This document shows, one piece after another, positions 44,207-52,792 of a stretch of 64,000 bases of DNA. Origin of the DNA: Streptomyces sp. RPT161. Lineage in GTDB: Bacteria; Actinomycetota; Actinomycetes; Streptomycetales; Streptomycetaceae. The notes under the pieces are model-generated. The model was not told where the DNA came from. It was given only the letters and a program-made list of their open reading frames with translations, and ran no database searches. Made by a program: the position numbers and the translations under genes. Where the stretch lies: NCBI RefSeq assembly GCF_027533845.1, contig NZ_JAPZVN010000007.1, positions 124,001 through 188,000 of the forward strand, written 5' to 3'. Every line of letters starts with the position of its first letter. Position 1 is the first letter of the stretch.

Positions 44207-44914
44207 TCAACCAGTGGCGGCGTCGGCAAGGCCCAGAACCGGCCGCAGCCCGCCCGGGCGCTGCTCCACCGGCAGTGGCGGTACCCGCAGGAACGCGCAG
44301 CCCAGGGCCCTTGCGCCGCCGTCGGCCTCCTCGCTGTCGCCGATCATCAGGACGTCCTCCGGCGCCAGTCCGATCCCGTCACAGGCGATGCGGAAGATCC
44401 GCGGGTCCGGCTTCTGGACGCCGTGCTCATAGCTGAGCACGGCTGTGTCGAAGTAGCCGTCGACGCCGTGCCGACGCAGTACCGGACGTAGATCCCACCC
44501 GATGTTGCTCAGCAGCGCGACGCGGATGCCGCGCTCGCGCAACCCGGCCAGGACATCGACCGCGTCGGGGTAGGGCGCCCAGGCGTCCGGCGACATATGA
44601 CGCTCGTAGAGCACGTCGTACAACTCGGGCCAGGGCAGCGGGACCTGCCGGGCGAGGCCGAGGTAGGCCGCCCGGTGCCGCGCCTGGTCCAGATCGCGTT
44701 CGTCCCACAGCCGCCGCAGGCCCTCGGGAACGGCGTGCGGCGGGGCCCCACCGGGCAGCGCGCCGACGTACTCCAGCCGCTCGGCGTACTCAGCGATGTC
44801 GCCGTCCGACGCCTCGATGCCGGCCTGCGCCAGCGCACCCCGTAGCCAGCGCTCGGTCGGCTCGACCCTGAACAGGGTGCCGGAGAAGTCGAAGAGACAG
44901 CCCTTGATCGTCAT
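44207..44914 (-). CDS. HAD-family hydrolase with DxS variant in motif I
   Basis: A 235-residue HAD phosphatase-like protein. Motif I is CLFDFSGTLF, where the usual second Asp is Ser (DFS instead of DxD). Motif II is VALLSNIGWDL, motif III has Lys in HGVQKPDPRIF, and motif IV is MIGDSEEAD. Loss of the second Asp suggests a different reaction such as dehalogenase- or phosphonatase-like chemistry. Substrate unknown. Confidence 0.88.
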   Translation of the reverse strand: MTIKGCLFDFSGTLFRVEPTERWLRGALAQAGIEASDGDIAEYAERLEYVGALPGGAPPHAVPEGLRRLWDERDLDQARHRAAYLGLARQVPLPWPELYDVLYERHMSPDAWAPYPDAVDVLAGLRERGIRVALLSNIGWDLRPVLRRHGVDGYFDTAVLSYEHGVQKPDPRIFRIACDGIGLAPEDVLMIGDSEEADGGARALGCAFLRVPPLPVEQRPGGLRPVLGLADAATG

Positions 44915-44968
44915 GGCGCCAGGTTAATGTGCCGGGCTGAACGGCGGGTTGACGTGCGGGGCGCCCCG

Positions 44969-45418
44969 TCAGGCCAGGCAGAACTCGTTCCCCTCCGGGT
45001 CCTGCATCACCACCGCGTAGTGTTCTTGGTCGTCCGGTGCCAGCACCCGCAGCCTGGTCGCTCCCGCCAACTCCAGCCGCGCCGCCTCCGCCTCGATGCG
45101 CTCCTTGCGGATCGCCAGCGGTACCTCGCGGCCACCGCTGGCCCGGATGTCCAGATGGAGGCGGTTCTTGCCCGCCTTGCCCTCCGGCACCGGCTGGAAC
45201 CAGATCCGCGGCCCGCTGCCGCGTGGATCCACGATCGAGCCGCAGCCGTCGCCCGCCGGGTCCAGGTCCTCCTCCGGTACGCCCGCGCTGCGCCAGTACG
45301 CGTTCCAGTTGTCGAAACCCGCCGGTGCGGGCTCCGCCTCGTAGCCCAGCGCGTCGGCCCAGAAGCGGACCATGATGGTGGGATCGGCGCAGTCGAAGGT
45401 GAGTTGGAACGGTGTCAT
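44969..45418 (-). CDS. VOC (glyoxalase-like) protein
   Basis: A 149-residue vicinal-oxygen-chelate-fold protein of the streptomycete glyoxalase-like type. FQLTFDCADPTIMVRFWADA at the start, IWFQPVPEGKAGKNRLHLDI in the middle, and YAVVMQDPEGNEFCLA at the end. It probably binds small molecules or metals; reaction unknown. Confidence 0.9.
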   Translation of the reverse strand: MTPFQLTFDCADPTIMVRFWADALGYEAEPAPAGFDNWNAYWRSAGVPEEDLDPAGDGCGSIVDPRGSGPRIWFQPVPEGKAGKNRLHLDIRASGGREVPLAIRKERIEAEAARLELAGATRLRVLAPDDQEHYAVVMQDPEGNEFCLA

Positions 45419-45461
45419 CGTCTCCTCCTGCGTCGGACCCGTCCGGCGGTGAGCGCGCTCG

Positions 45462-46118
45462 TCAGGTGGCCTGGGGCGTCCGCCACGGGGCGAGGGCGGC
45501 AGCGGTCGCGGTGACGACGGCGGCGCCGAGCAGCCATCCGGCGAGCACGTCGGACGGCCAGTGCACCCCCACGTACAACCGGGTGAAGCCTACGCCGAGA
45601 ACCGACACCGCCCCCAGTGCCACGACCGAGGTCCAACGACGGCCGCGCGCCCCGTGCAGTCGCAGCAGCCACACCAGCGTCACACAGGCGATCGTCGCCG
45701 CCATCGCGTGGCCGGAGGGGAAGGAGCCGTCCGTCGCGGTGTCCAACGGGTGCCGCCAGTGCGGGCGGTCCCGGCCGACCGCGGCCTTCACCGTGACCTC
45801 CAGCGCCCAGCCGAACCCGCAGGCGGTCAAGGCCCACAGCGCTTGGCGGCGTTGGCGCAGCCGCAGCAGTACGGCCGCCGCCGCGACGGTGAGCAGCCGC
45901 GTCGTCGTGGGGCCCCACACCCAGTTGGTGAGGTCGAGATTCAGCCGGGTACATCCGGGGTGGACCAGTGCGACGCCGTGCAACGCCGAGTCGATCCGGT
46001 GGTCGAGTGGCAGCGCGCCGCTGACCAGGACGAACGCCAGCAGTACGGCGAAACACGCGGTCATCGCGGCGGTCCAGGCCAGGCAGCGGGTTCTGGGTGA
46101 TCGGGCGGTGGTGGGCAC
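45462..46118 (-). CDS. PAP2-family membrane phosphatase
   Basis: A 218-residue protein with about five membrane helices and the three phosphatase motifs: KAAVGRDRPHW (KxxxxxxRP), PSGHAM and RLYVGVHWPSDVL (SRxxxxxHxxxD type). Probably acts on lipid phosphates such as phosphatidate or undecaprenyl pyrophosphate. Confidence 0.93.
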   Translation of the reverse strand: MPTTARSPRTRCLAWTAAMTACFAVLLAFVLVSGALPLDHRIDSALHGVALVHPGCTRLNLDLTNWVWGPTTTRLLTVAAAAVLLRLRQRRQALWALTACGFGWALEVTVKAAVGRDRPHWRHPLDTATDGSFPSGHAMAATIACVTLVWLLRLHGARGRRWTSVVALGAVSVLGVGFTRLYVGVHWPSDVLAGWLLGAAVVTATAAALAPWRTPQAT

Positions 46119-46158
46119 GGCCAGGATCGTATGGGACCGGGCTGTGGGCCACGGGAGG

Positions 46159-47097
46159 CTACGACAGCGCGCCGAGCCCCGGGCCGAAGGTCACCAGCAG
46201 TGGTACGGCCGGTAGCAGCAGTGCCATCGCCGACATCCGCATGCGGCGGTTCAGGGGGAGCCGTGGTGCCGGGTCCAGCAGTCGGCGCACCCGGCCGGGG
46301 AGTTGGGCCAGCGGTGTCGGGCAGGGGCCGAACACCCCGCGGTGCTCGTTGAGTTCGACGAGTGCCAGGGCGGTGGTCAACCGCCCGAAGCGGCGCGAGG
46401 CGACATCGTCCGCGGCCAACTCGACCAGACGGTGCACCTGCTGGCGGAAGCCTTCGAAGACCGGTACCTGAGGGAAGCCCGCCGCGAGCGCGTACGCGCA
46501 GTGCAGCAGCCAGTCGTGCCGGGCGCGGGCGTGCCCCTGTTCATGTGCGAGTACGGCGTCCAACTGCCGCCCCCTGAGCCGCCGCAGGGCCGCGGTGGTG
46601 ATCACCAGCTGGGGTTGCGGACCGGACAGCCACCAGGCGTCGGGTCGGCCGCTCTCCAGCACGACGAGGCGTTCGCCGTCGGACGGCAGCTCGCCGGGCA
46701 GCCTGGGGGAGCGTACGAGGAGCGCCGCACGCCGTTGGCGGCGCCGTGCGCGGGCGCCGCGCACCTCGCGGGTGAGCATGGCAGCCGACCACGCACCGCC
46801 GCAGGCCAGCAGCACCGCGAGCGTCCCCGCCCAGGGGCCGTACTCGGAGAGCGCGTAGGCGTCCACGACGCCGCGCGGGGCGAGCGCGAACAGGTGCCAG
46901 CGCACCGTGGGCGACGCCGCCGAAGCGCACAACGCCATCGCCATGACGCAGCACAGGAGCACGGAGGCGACCACGCACTGCCACACCCACAGCGCCAGCA
47001 CGGGTTCCCGCTCCGGCCAGTCGGCCTGGCACAGGAGACGGGGCGCCATTGCCGCCGCAAGTGCGCCGAGAACCAGCAGCACGAACGGGACCGTCAT
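46159..47097 (-). CDS. M56-family membrane metalloprotease (BlaR1/MecR1 type), orphan
   Basis: A 312-residue integral membrane protease. N-terminal helices (FVLLVLGALAAAMAP, CVVASVLLCCVMAMAL), zinc site AVLAHEQGHARARHDWL, and the third ligand region VELAADDVASRRFG. Usually it has a BlaI partner gene next to it; none is visible here. The next gene is DUF5134, also a membrane protein. ATG 47097 begins MTVPFVLLVL. Confidence 0.93.
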   Translation of the reverse strand: MTVPFVLLVLGALAAAMAPRLLCQADWPEREPVLALWVWQCVVASVLLCCVMAMALCASAASPTVRWHLFALAPRGVVDAYALSEYGPWAGTLAVLLACGGAWSAAMLTREVRGARARRRQRRAALLVRSPRLPGELPSDGERLVVLESGRPDAWWLSGPQPQLVITTAALRRLRGRQLDAVLAHEQGHARARHDWLLHCAYALAAGFPQVPVFEGFRQQVHRLVELAADDVASRRFGRLTTALALVELNEHRGVFGPCPTPLAQLPGRVRRLLDPAPRLPLNRRMRMSAMALLLPAVPLLVTFGPGLGALS

Positions 47098-47416
47098 GGC
47101 GCACACACTAAGGCGCTGCGCTACTGATGGGTACGGACATTTCACGAAGGTGAGCTACGCCTCACGGCGGGTGGTCCGTGATCCCCCGGGGCTCTGCCTC
47201 TGCGTCCTGGGCGGCGGTGCGTTCGGAGGCTTCGCCGCAAGCCGCGGGCTGGGGTGATCTCTGGGGCCTCGCCCGGCCCCCGGCCCCGGCCCGCGGCCTC
47301 CGCCAGCCCCCCGGCCCGCCCCCGGGCTACCGGGTCCTGGGCTTCGCCGTGAGCCCCGGGGCGCCGCGCGGAGCTGTGCCCGCGGCGGCGTGCGATCCGG
47401 GTTCGCCTCGAAGGCC
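47098..47416. other. GC-rich gap between M56 and DUF5134 genes
   Basis: About 320 bases with no believable gene or clear hairpin. Composition is extremely G/C-rich with runs of C and G, as in eroded intergenic DNA. Confidence 0.5.
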
Positions 47417-47992
47417 TCACATGGTCAGGAGCATGGTGAGCATTCCGATGCTCAGGGAGACCCGGCAGGCCGTGGCCACGCCAGGAGCCCCAAGGAGCGC
47501 GGGAGTTGGGGCGCCCGGTGCGGCTGGAGACGTCGCGGGGAGGAGGCGGACGGCCGTCCACAGGGCGTATGCGGCGAAGTAGCAGAGGAGCAGGGCGGTT
47601 ACGGCGGGAATGCCGACCATGCTGTGGGGCATGTCCGCCATGTCGTCGGAGGCGCGTGACGGCATCGCCATCAGGGCGGCCATGTAGACCATGGCCGCCG
47701 CCTCCAGGGCGTGGTGGGCGCGGTGGGATTCGCGGCGGACCAGTAGCGCGGAGCGTAGGGCGATGGCACCGAAGAGCGCGGCGAACAGCGGTGGGCCCCA
47801 GGTGTGTTCGTGCAGGGCGGTGCCGGGGACGGCCATCAGCGCCATGCCCAGGCCCATGATGCCCTCGTCCCGCGCGGTGCGCCGCTCGCCCGGCGCGGCG
47901 GCGCACCGCGCTCTCGTACGCAGCAGGCACGAGACCCCCGTGGCAGAACCGATCACCACCAGCAGCCAGCCCACCAACGGTGGTCCGTGCAT
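47417..47992 (-). CDS. DUF5134 membrane protein
   Basis: A 191-residue integral membrane protein with about five to six hydrophobic segments (MHGPPLVGWLLVVIG start, MGLGMALMAVPGTA, ALFGAIALRSALLV, VYMAALMAMP, AVTALLLCYFAAYALWTAV, VSLSIGMLTMLLTM). It contains several Met and His residues near the middle (SDDMADMPHSMVG), a layout seen in DUF5134 proteins near copper or protease genes. Function unknown. ATG 47992. Confidence 0.85.
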   Translation of the reverse strand: MHGPPLVGWLLVVIGSATGVSCLLRTRARCAAAPGERRTARDEGIMGLGMALMAVPGTALHEHTWGPPLFAALFGAIALRSALLVRRESHRAHHALEAAAMVYMAALMAMPSRASDDMADMPHSMVGIPAVTALLLCYFAAYALWTAVRLLPATSPAAPGAPTPALLGAPGVATACRVSLSIGMLTMLLTM

Positions 47993-48106
47993 GGCGCCCC
48001 TCCCCGGTTCGTGCCGCCCCCGAAGAGGCTTCCCGCGAGGGCGGGCGCACACGCTGGCGCACGGTGGTACGGCGGGCGCGTGGAAGGGGCACCTGGGGCG
48101 CGTTCG

Positions 48107-48499
48107 CTACGTCCCGGGCCGGTACCGCATCGGATGGTCCTCCGGCACCTCCACCACACAGATCCGCACACCGTCCGGATCCGCGATCCACATCTCGATC
48201 AGCCCCCAGGGCTCACGTTTCGGCTCGCGCAGCACCCGCACCCCGCGCCCCGCCAGGCGCTCGCGGGCCGCCTCCACGTCCGGCACCTGGAGCCACAGCT
48301 CCATCCCGGGCGCCGGGGGTTCCTCCGAGTGGCCGGAGACCTCCAGATAGCCGCCGCCCAGGAAGAACACCGTGCCGCGCTGCGGGTCCTCCCCGAGCTC
48401 GCGGTAGATGGCCAGGCCCAGGTCATCGCGGTAGAAGGCGCGGGACCGCTCCAGATCGGTCGGCCGCAGCAGGATGCGGCTGCTCAGTACGTTGACCAT
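48107..48499 (-). CDS. VOC (glyoxalase/bleomycin-resistance-type) protein
   Basis: A 130-residue two-repeat VOC protein. SSRILLRPTDLERSRAFYRD at the start, and EPWGLIEMWIADPDGVRICV towards the end, with metal-ligand-like E in GYLEVSGH. Small-molecule binding or resistance is likely; no specific reaction can be assigned. ATG 48499; divergent from a GNAT gene. Confidence 0.9.
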   Translation of the reverse strand: MVNVLSSRILLRPTDLERSRAFYRDDLGLAIYRELGEDPQRGTVFFLGGGYLEVSGHSEEPPAPGMELWLQVPDVEAARERLAGRGVRVLREPKREPWGLIEMWIADPDGVRICVVEVPEDHPMRYRPGT

Positions 48500-48572
48500 G
48501 GGGCGGACAATACGCTTCGGGTTACCCTCGGAACCGTTCGCCACCCGCGCGTCGGAGAGGATTCGCGCCACC

Positions 48573-49106
48573 ATGACCATTCCCGCCCCTGTGTTCCGTA
48601 CCGCGACGCCCACGGACGTGCCCGCTCTCGTGACGCTCATCGAGTCGGCGTACCGGGGTGACTCCAGCCGCGCCGGGTGGACGACGGAGGCGGATCTGCT
48701 GGACGGCCAGCGCACCGATCCGGAAGGCGTCGCCGAGGTGGTCAGCGGCGTCGACAGCCGGATGGTGGTGGTCGAGGAGGACGGCGAGCCGATCGCCTGC
48801 TGCCAGCTCGAACGCCGCGACGGGCACGCCTACTTCGGGATGTTCGCGGTCCGGCCGTCCCGGCAGGGCGGCGGCCTCGGCAAGTTGATCATCGCCGAGG
48901 CGGAGCGTTTCGCCCGGCAGGAGTGGGACGTGGACGAGATGCGGATGACCGTGATCTCGGTACGCGACGACCTGATCGCCTGGTACGAGCGCCGCGGCTA
49001 CCGGCGCACCGGCGAGATGACCCCGTTCCCCTACGGCGACGAGCGGTTCGGTGTGCCGCGCCGTTCCGACCTGCAATTCGAGCTGCTGGTCAAGAAGTTG
49101 GGATAG
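48573..49106 (+). CDS. GNAT-family N-acetyltransferase
   Basis: A 177-residue acetyltransferase: FRTATPTDVPALVTLIESAY start, acetyl-CoA loop FAVRPSRQGGGLGKLIIAEAE, and WYERRGYRRTGEM. It transfers acetyl from acetyl-CoA to an unknown amine. I chose ATG 48573 from the position of the homologous start. Its stop is a few bases from the convergent ABC gene, and a short GCGGGG/CCCCGC stem spans the junction. Confidence 0.9.
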   Translation: MTIPAPVFRTATPTDVPALVTLIESAYRGDSSRAGWTTEADLLDGQRTDPEGVAEVVSGVDSRMVVVEEDGEPIACCQLERRDGHAYFGMFAVRPSRQGGGLGKLIIAEAERFARQEWDVDEMRMTVISVRDDLIAWYERRGYRRTGEMTPFPYGDERFGVPRRSDLQFELLVKKLG

Positions 49107-49113
49107 CGGGGTC

Positions 49114-49863
49114 CTACAGACGCCCCGCCTCGACGATCCGGCGCAGGAAGCGCTGGGTCCGCTCCTGCCGCGGGGCGCCGAACACCTCCTGCGGCGCGCC
49201 GCGTTCCAGTACCACCCCGCCGTCCAGGAAGCACACCTGGTCGGCGACCTCACGGGCGAAACCCATCTCATGGGTGGCGATGACCATGGTCATGCCCTGT
49301 TCCTTGAGGTCCCGTACCACCGAGAGCACCTCGCCGACCAGTTCCGGGTCGAGGGCCGCGGTGATCTCGTCCAGCAGCAGCAGCCGCGGCTGCCCGGCCA
49401 ACGCCCGTGCGATCGCGACGCGTTGCTGCTGGCCGCCGCTGAGCCGGTCGGGGTACTCGGCCGCCTTGTCGGCCAGGCCGAGCCGGGTCAGCAGCTCGCG
49501 CGCCCGTTCCTCGGCCTGCGCACGGGGGACGCGGTGCACCCGGCGCGGCGCCAGGGTGATGTTCTCCAGCACGGTCATGTGCGGGAAGAGGTTGTACGCC
49601 TGGAAGACCACGCCGATCCGGCGGCGCACCGCGTCCTGGTCGGCCCGCGGGTCGGTGATCTCCTCGTCGTCCAGGAAGATCGCACCGTCGTCCACCTCCT
49701 CAAGGAGGTTGGCGCAGCGCAGCAGCGTGGACTTACCGGAACCGGAGGCTCCGATCAGGGCCGTCACCGTGTGCTCCGGAACCTCCAGGTCCACATCCCG
49801 TAGCACCACCGCGTGCCCGTAGGACTTGCGGACCGCCTCCATCCGCAGCACGACCCGCGTCAC
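49114..49863 (-). CDS. Polar amino acid ABC transporter ATPase
   Basis: A 249-residue ABC ATPase: Walker A GASGSGKST, signature LSGGQQQRVAIARAL, Walker B RLLLLDEITAALDPE. The amino-acid type is shown by HEMGFAREVADQVCFLDGG. GTG 49863 has GGAGG nearby and overlaps the permease stop by four bases (GTGA). Confidence 0.95.
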   Translation of the reverse strand: MTRVVLRMEAVRKSYGHAVVLRDVDLEVPEHTVTALIGASGSGKSTLLRCANLLEEVDDGAIFLDDEEITDPRADQDAVRRRIGVVFQAYNLFPHMTVLENITLAPRRVHRVPRAQAEERARELLTRLGLADKAAEYPDRLSGGQQQRVAIARALAGQPRLLLLDEITAALDPELVGEVLSVVRDLKEQGMTMVIATHEMGFAREVADQVCFLDGGVVLERGAPQEVFGAPRQERTQRFLRRIVEAGRL

Positions 49864-50756
49864 ACCACACCTCCCTGGGACTGCCTGCGGTTCATCCGCG
49901 CCGTCACCCAGTCGGTGAAGCGCGTCATCGGAATGGTCAGCGCGACGAAGACCAGCCCGGCCACCACGTACGGCGTGTAGTTGAAGCTCTCGCCGGTGAT
50001 GATCTGCGCCGCGTACACCGCGTCGACGGCGCCCGCGATCGACACCAGGCCGGTGTCCTTCTGCAAGGACACCAGGTCGTTGAGCAGCGGTGGCACCACG
50101 CGGCGGACCGCCTGTGGCAGCACCACGTACCGCATGGCCTGGACGCCGGTCAGCCCGAGCGAACGGGCCGCGGCGCGCTGACTGGGGTGCACGCTCTCGA
50201 TCCCGGCGCGGAACACCTCGGCGACGTACGCGGCGTAGGTGAGCACAAGCGCGGCGCCGCCCAGGACCACCGGATTGTTGGTGACCCCCTGAAGCCGCAG
50301 CGCGGGCACCCCGAAGACCACCCCCAACAGGCAGATGATCAGCGGCAGTCCACGGAAGAAGTCCACGTACGCGGTGGCCAGCGCGCGCAACGGGAAGAAC
50401 ACCGGTCCGCGCAGCGTGCGGGCGAGCGCGAGCAGCAGCCCCAGCACCAGGATGAGCGCCCCGCAGCACACCAGCAGCCGCACGTTCAGCCACAGGCCCT
50501 TCAGCACCTGGGGGAGCGCCACCCGCGCGTAGTGCGCGTTCAGGAACGTCTCCCGGGTGCGCGGCCAGCCAGGGGCATGGGTCACCGCGAGGTACAGCAC
50601 CACGGCGGTGGCCAGTGTGCTGGCCGCGGCGATGGCGACGGCCCGACGGGTACGGGCACGCCGCAGCCGCTCGCGCTCCAGGCGGCGGGCGGACGGCCGG
50701 TAGTCGTCCTCCGCCGGTGCGGGGTCCTTCGGCGGTGCTTCGGACTCGTTCAACAC
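49860..50756 (-). CDS. Polar amino acid ABC transporter permease
   Basis: A 298-residue permease with a 60-residue charged N-terminal extension (LERERLRRARTRRAVAI) and HisM/GlnP-type core: LKGLWLNVRLLVCCGALI, VDFFRGLPLIICLLG, AYVAEVFRAGIESV, QRAAARSLGLTGVQAMRYVV. GTG 50756 is a reasonable start with GGGG upstream. The second gene of a three-gene amino acid uptake operon. Confidence 0.93.
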   Translation of the reverse strand: MLNESEAPPKDPAPAEDDYRPSARRLERERLRRARTRRAVAIAAASTLATAVVLYLAVTHAPGWPRTRETFLNAHYARVALPQVLKGLWLNVRLLVCCGALILVLGLLLALARTLRGPVFFPLRALATAYVDFFRGLPLIICLLGVVFGVPALRLQGVTNNPVVLGGAALVLTYAAYVAEVFRAGIESVHPSQRAAARSLGLTGVQAMRYVVLPQAVRRVVPPLLNDLVSLQKDTGLVSIAGAVDAVYAAQIITGESFNYTPYVVAGLVFVALTIPMTRFTDWVTARMNRRQSQGGVV

Positions 50757-50770
50757 CTTTGGCCAGCCCC

Positions 50771-51667
50771 CTACTTGAGGAACGGGGCGTTGACGGCGTC
50801 GGACAGCCAGCGCTTGTCGAGCGCCGCCAGCGTGCCGTCGGCGCGCAGTCCGTCCACGGCCTTGCTGACGCACGGCGTCAACGCGCTGCCCTTGTCCAGG
50901 ACGAAGCCGAACTGCTCGGGGCGACCGCCGGTGTCCGCGAACTGCCCGACCACCTTGGCGTCCGTCACCTCCGCGGAGGTGATGTAGAACGCGGTGGGCA
51001 GGTCCACCACGATCCCGTCCACCTGCCCGTTCTTCAGCGCGCTCTTGGCCAGGTCGTTCTTCTGGTAGATCGCGGGCTGCCGGGTCGGCTTCACCACGCG
51101 GTTGAGGACGTCCAGGCTGGTGGTGCCCACCTGGGCGCCGAGCTTGGCACCGCGCAGATCGGCGATGGACCTGGCGTTCGCGATCTTCGAGCCCTTGAGC
51201 GCGATCAGTGCCTGGCGCACGTCGTAGTAGCCGGAGGAGAAGTCGACGGCGCGCCGCCGCTCGTCGCTGATGGAGATCTGGTTGATGTCGAGGTCGAAGT
51301 TCTTGGCGCCGGGAGTGATGGCGTTGTTGAACGGGACGGTCCGCCAGGCCACTTGGGCGGGGCCGTAGCCCAGCCGTTTGGCGACGGCGTACGCGGTGGC
51401 GGCCTCGAACCCCTTGCCGTCGGCCGGGTCGTCGTCCTGGAACCACGGCGCGTACGCGGGCTTGTCGGTGCCGATCGTCAGCTTCCCCGGGGTGTGGGTA
51501 CGCAGCGAGCCCGGCGCGCAGCTCGCCGCGGAGGAGGAGCCCGAGGCGGACGTGCTGTCCTGCTGCGGGGCGCAGCCCGGGGCCACCAGGACGAGGACGC
51601 AGACCGCGGCGACCGTGGTGAGACGTGGACCATCCGGGGGCCGGGGCGGGGCGAAGACGGGACGCAT
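50771..51667 (-). CDS. Amino acid ABC transporter substrate-binding lipoprotein
   Basis: A 298-residue binding protein with lipoprotein signal (VCVLVLVAPGC) and SBP_bac_3 domain. Typical segments are LTIGTDKPAYAPWFQDDDP, DFSSGYYDVRQALIAL, and VDGIVVDLPTAFYITSAEV. Only one permease is present, so SBP and permease act as homodimer partners with the ATPase. ATG 51667; first gene of the operon. Confidence 0.93.
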   Translation of the reverse strand: MRPVFAPPRPPDGPRLTTVAAVCVLVLVAPGCAPQQDSTSASGSSSAASCAPGSLRTHTPGKLTIGTDKPAYAPWFQDDDPADGKGFEAATAYAVAKRLGYGPAQVAWRTVPFNNAITPGAKNFDLDINQISISDERRRAVDFSSGYYDVRQALIALKGSKIANARSIADLRGAKLGAQVGTTSLDVLNRVVKPTRQPAIYQKNDLAKSALKNGQVDGIVVDLPTAFYITSAEVTDAKVVGQFADTGGRPEQFGFVLDKGSALTPCVSKAVDGLRADGTLAALDKRWLSDAVNAPFLK

Positions 51668-51825
51668 AGCGGGAGACTGGCACCGCAAGCCGCCAACTGT
51701 CCAGGTCAGCACACTGGTTGACCGTATGTCGGACGTTTGTGAACGTCACGTTTCGGCTGCCGATCGCCCGGTGGGGCCTCGGGTAGGGCCCGATGCCAAC
51801 CGGGCGGCTTCCTGCCCGAGGTGCC

Positions 51826-52512
51826 TCAGCGGTCGGCGGCTACCGCCCGCTTGATGTCGGGTACGTCGGTGGCCGCGCCGTCCAGGCCCAACGCCCGGGC
51901 CAGGGCCAGATCGCGCGGGGTGTTGACGGTCCAGGCCATCACCTCGACGTCCGCGGCATGGCAGCGCTCCACCACGTCCAGGCTGAGCTTGCGCAGCTCA
52001 AGGCTGACCAGTCGGGCGCCCACCGTCCGCGCCCGGGAGACCAGGTCCGGGCCGGTGCGTCCGGCGACCAGCACGGTGCGCGCCTCGGGCAGCAGCTCCC
52101 GTACCTCCCACAGCGCCTCGTCGTGGAAGGAGAGCACCGAGACCCGCTCCAGCAGGGCCCGCTCGCGCAGCAGCCCGGCGAGCACCCGGGCCGCCGCCAC
52201 GTCCTTGATCTCGGCCTGGACGGGCAGCTCCGGCACCGCCTCCAGCACCTCCTCGAACAGCGGCACCCGCTCGCCCTGGCCGGCGTCGAGCTGGCGCAGT
52301 TCGGCGAGGGTGAAGTCCTTGATCGGGCCCTTGCCGTCGGTGGTCCGGTCGACCGTCTCGTCGTGCATCACGACCAGCGCGCCGTCCTTGCTCAGATGCA
52401 GGTCGAGTTCGATGCCGTCCAGGCCCTCGCGGTGCGCGCGGACGAACGAGCGCAGCGTGTTCTCCGGCTCGACGCCCATGACGCCGCGGTGGCCGATGGT
52501 GAAGAAAGACAC
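51826..52512 (-). CDS. Glycerophosphodiester phosphodiesterase
   Basis: A 228-residue GDPD TIM-barrel. Catalytic region TIGHRGVMGVEPENTLRSF with the two His (HR..PENT) and Glu, then GIELDLHLSKDGALVVMHDE with the second His. No signal peptide, so likely cytosolic. GTG 52512 with AGGG upstream. Confidence 0.94.
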   Translation of the reverse strand: MSFFTIGHRGVMGVEPENTLRSFVRAHREGLDGIELDLHLSKDGALVVMHDETVDRTTDGKGPIKDFTLAELRQLDAGQGERVPLFEEVLEAVPELPVQAEIKDVAAARVLAGLLRERALLERVSVLSFHDEALWEVRELLPEARTVLVAGRTGPDLVSRARTVGARLVSLELRKLSLDVVERCHAADVEVMAWTVNTPRDLALARALGLDGAATDVPDIKRAVAADR

Positions 52513-52792
52513 GGTGGTACTGCCCTTGGGTGCGGCTTGGTGTGGTGCGCGGTTGCGTGGGGCGAGCCTAGTGGCGCCCGGTGTCCACGGGGCGAATGCC
52601 GGGGGATCAGCGCGTGTACCGACGGCTGCCCCGGCAAGGTTCTTCACAAACTTCTGTCAGTCTCGGGCCTGACAGGAAAAACGACGGTCAGATGGCGGCC
52701 TCGCAGGATAATCGTGTGAGAAGCCTCTTGAGTGAAAGAACCTCGCATGGATACGGTGTCTTAACGCAAGGTTCTCCTGTGGAGGAGGGGTC
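52513..52792. promoter_or_regulatory. Divergent control region with repeated AGGTTCT elements
   Basis: Between the GDPD and DUF6421 genes, GCAAGGTTCT occurs at 52634-52643 and again at 52766-52775, and the reverse AGAACCT at 52737-52743. A separate hairpin is CTGTCAG (52654-52660) with CTGACAG (52669-52675). They could be operators for the DUF6421 operon. GGAGGAGGGG precedes its start. Confidence 0.45.

Noticed and set aside
50757-51749. Upstream extension of the amino-acid permease frame
   Set aside because: It runs in another frame through the substrate-binding protein gene and shows no family sequence before GTG 50756.
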